Position numbers and translations under genes: made by a program. From positions 1 through 6,701 of the forward strand of contig JBGFRR010000072.1 of NCBI GenBank assembly GCA_041695045.1: DNA of 6,701 nucleotides, in the 5' to 3' direction. This document shows, piece after piece, positions 5,611 through 6,701 of the stretch (positions are counted from its first letter, which is position 1; every line of letters begins with the position of its first letter). This DNA comes from JBGFRR01 sp041695045. GTDB taxonomy: Bacteria; Bacteroidota; Ignavibacteria; UBA10030. The notes under the pieces were generated by a model. That model saw only the letters and a list, made by a program, of their open reading frames with translations, made no database searches and had not been told where the DNA came from.

Positions 5611-6543
5611 TCAGGAAGCCCTATCCAAAACCATAAACATCATTAAAATCGGCAAGTACCAAAGTGAGGCAAAAAAAATCTGTCGAGAGGCCATATTGAT
5701 TACTGCTTGCGTTGGGTGTTGCCGGCGGGTTTCTCTTACCATACGATACGCATAGGTCGCAAAAACGAGTGTGATGAGAATTGATGCGACAGCAAACAAA
5801 ACCGTTGTCGTTCCAGCAACTGTCAGACCGATGCAAGCCGGAACGAGAGCTAAAGCGAAAACGAGATTGTGCCGACTTGTTCGCTTTCCCGACTCATCAA
5901 GGACAGAAAGCATTAGGTATCCTGCCCGTGCATAGTCTTTCTTATACATCCAGGCGAGCGCATAGAAATGCGGCATCTGCCAAAAGAAGAGGATGGTAAA
6001 AAGGGCTATGGCTCCCCACGATATTTCATTTGCAGCGGCCGTCCAACCCATCACCGGAGGCAGCGCTCCGGGAATACCACCGATGAGAGTCGAAATCCAC
6101 GTGTGTCGTTTCAACGGTGTGTAGATAAAGAGATAGCTTGCGATGATTACCAAGGCGATCACCACAGTCAGAACACTGAAAACGAGAGTAAGGATCGCCA
6201 CGCCTGCCAGGGTTGTTATGCCGCCGTACATCAGCACAACGTCAGCGGATAAACGTCCTGAGGGAAGAGGACGGCGTTCTGTTCGTTTCATCAGAGCGTC
6301 ATATTGTCGTTCGATATACTGATTGAGTGCTCCAATTCCGCCGCCAACAAGAAGTGTTGCGATACTGAGCAGAAGAAATTCAGTCGTCTGGAAACCAATC
6401 GTCGATGCAAGGTAATAGCCACACAGTGTTGTAAGAACTGAAAGTCCTGTGAGCTCTGGCTTCATCAGCTCGACGAAATCTAGAACGCGTGGCCGCACCA
6501 CCGGCAGCATCGCTCCCTCCGAAAGTTCTGCTGCGCCTTTCAT
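5611..6543 (-). CDS. ctaB: Protohaem IX farnesyltransferase (haem O synthase)
   Basis: Polytopic inner-membrane UbiA-family prenyltransferase that transfers farnesyl from farnesyl diphosphate to haem B, giving haem O, the substrate of CtaA. The 310 residues fit CyoE/CtaB. Visible: MKPELTGLSVLTTLCGY (27-43); first polyprenyl-diphosphate motif NQYIERQYDALMKRT (74-88; N74, E78, D82); YTPLKRHTWISTLIGGIPGA with LPPVMGW (141-167); WQMPHFYALAW (188-198); second acidic motif KKDYARAGY (201-209). Glu replaces the Asp of the textbook NxxxDxxxD, a variant I recall from several lineages and probably functional. ATG at 6543 has AAGGAGG 7 nt upstream and overlaps the ctaA stop as ATGA. A run of eight T (minus strand, 5671-5678) encodes part of IFF at 289-291. 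Confidence 0.96.
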   Translation of the reverse strand: MKGAAELSEGAMLPVVRPRVLDFVELMKPELTGLSVLTTLCGYYLASTIGFQTTEFLLLSIATLLVGGGIGALNQYIERQYDALMKRTERRPLPSGRLSADVVLMYGGITTLAGVAILTLVFSVLTVVIALVIIASYLFIYTPLKRHTWISTLIGGIPGALPPVMGWTAAANEISWGAIALFTILFFWQMPHFYALAWMYKKDYARAGYLMLSVLDESGKRTSRHNLVFALALVPACIGLTVAGTTTVLFAVASILITLVFATYAYRMVRETRRQHPTQAVINMASRQIFFASLWYLPILMMFMVLDRAS

Positions 6544-6701
6544 GCCAGTGCCTCCTTTTGTAGACCTACAAAAACTCTTGCTGGTGATGTTCGTCCCGTC
6601 AGTTTTACGATATACAGCAGAGAAAGTATCGCAACAACCAACATGAGAGCGCCAGTCGCAACATGAGCTGTTGCTATCTCCATCGCTTTTCGTGAAAGCA
6701 C
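6540..6701 (-). CDS. ctaA: Haem A synthase (CtaA/COX15 family), C-terminal end only
   Basis: Only the last 53 residues and the TGA stop lie in the window; the 5' part is beyond the right edge. The frame reads on the minus strand without interruption from 6701. It contains TAHVATGALMLVVAILSLLY, matching the final transmembrane helix of COX15/CtaA proteins, with a histidine (13th visible residue) probably corresponding to a conserved haem-ligand His of the C-terminal half. A basic stretch (KLTGR) and a short tail follow. The enzyme oxidises the C8 methyl of haem O to formyl, giving haem A for aa3-type oxidases. The ATGA overlap with ctaB and the matching pathway strongly support the call, though the visible fragment alone is short. 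It is truncated by the window, with no sign of being broken. Confidence 0.78.
   Translation of the reverse strand: MLSRKAMEIATAHVATGALMLVVAILSLLYIVKLTGRTSPARVFVGLQKEALA
6551..6557 (-). promoter_or_regulatory. Ribosome binding site of ctaB
   Basis: AAGGAGG on the minus strand, 7 nt before the ATG at 6543 and inside the last codons of ctaA. It fixes the ctaB start at 6543 rather than at the internal Met12. Confidence 0.8.

Overview
The window holds two convergent, tightly packed gene clusters and no mobile elements, CRISPR arrays, tRNA or rRNA genes that I can recognise. The source is probably a mesophilic aerobic or facultative bacterium. Protein flavour (type II thymidine kinase with GCMFSGKT, CNT transporter, trimeric-type PNP, CyoE with NxxxE in place of NxxxD) suggests the FCB superphylum (Bacteroidota, Ignavibacteria, Kapabacteria or relatives). 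Good GGAGG Shine-Dalgarno (SD) sequences in the minus-strand cluster argue against a typical Bacteroidia member. This placement is a tentative inference from memory of family sequences.

Plus strand, 96-3360, is a nucleoside salvage operon: cdd (cytidine deaminase), tdk (thymidine kinase), nupC (concentrative nucleoside transporter) and punA (purine nucleoside phosphorylase). NupC brings nucleosides in, Cdd converts cytidine and deoxycytidine to uridine and deoxyuridine, Tdk phosphorylates thymidine and deoxyuridine, and PunA releases purine bases from inosine and guanosine. The genes abut (cdd/tdk), lie 27 nt apart (tdk/nupC) or overlap (nupC/punA). The leader just before cdd contains a perfect 9-bp inverted repeat. 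Its 3' arm covers the likely ribosome binding site and ends on the base before the ATG, so translational control of the first gene is a good possibility.

Minus strand, 6701 down to 3390, is a haem A / cytochrome oxidase maturation operon: the C-terminal end of ctaA (haem A synthase, cut by the window edge), ctaB (haem O synthase), an ABC-transporter ATPase, its ABC-2 permease, and a four-helix DUF420 protein of the family that includes the oxidase maturation factor CtaM/YozB. Junctions are ATGA overlap, 1-nt gap, GTGA overlap and 4-nt gap, so the five genes very probably form one translationally coupled unit. The ABC exporter inside a haem A pathway operon is the most interesting biological question here, because its substrate is unknown.

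The two operons converge across only 29 bp (3361-3389) with no visible hairpin terminator. The plus-strand transcript there is very C-rich and G-poor, which fits Rho-dependent termination. No stretch over 300 bases lacks a gene.
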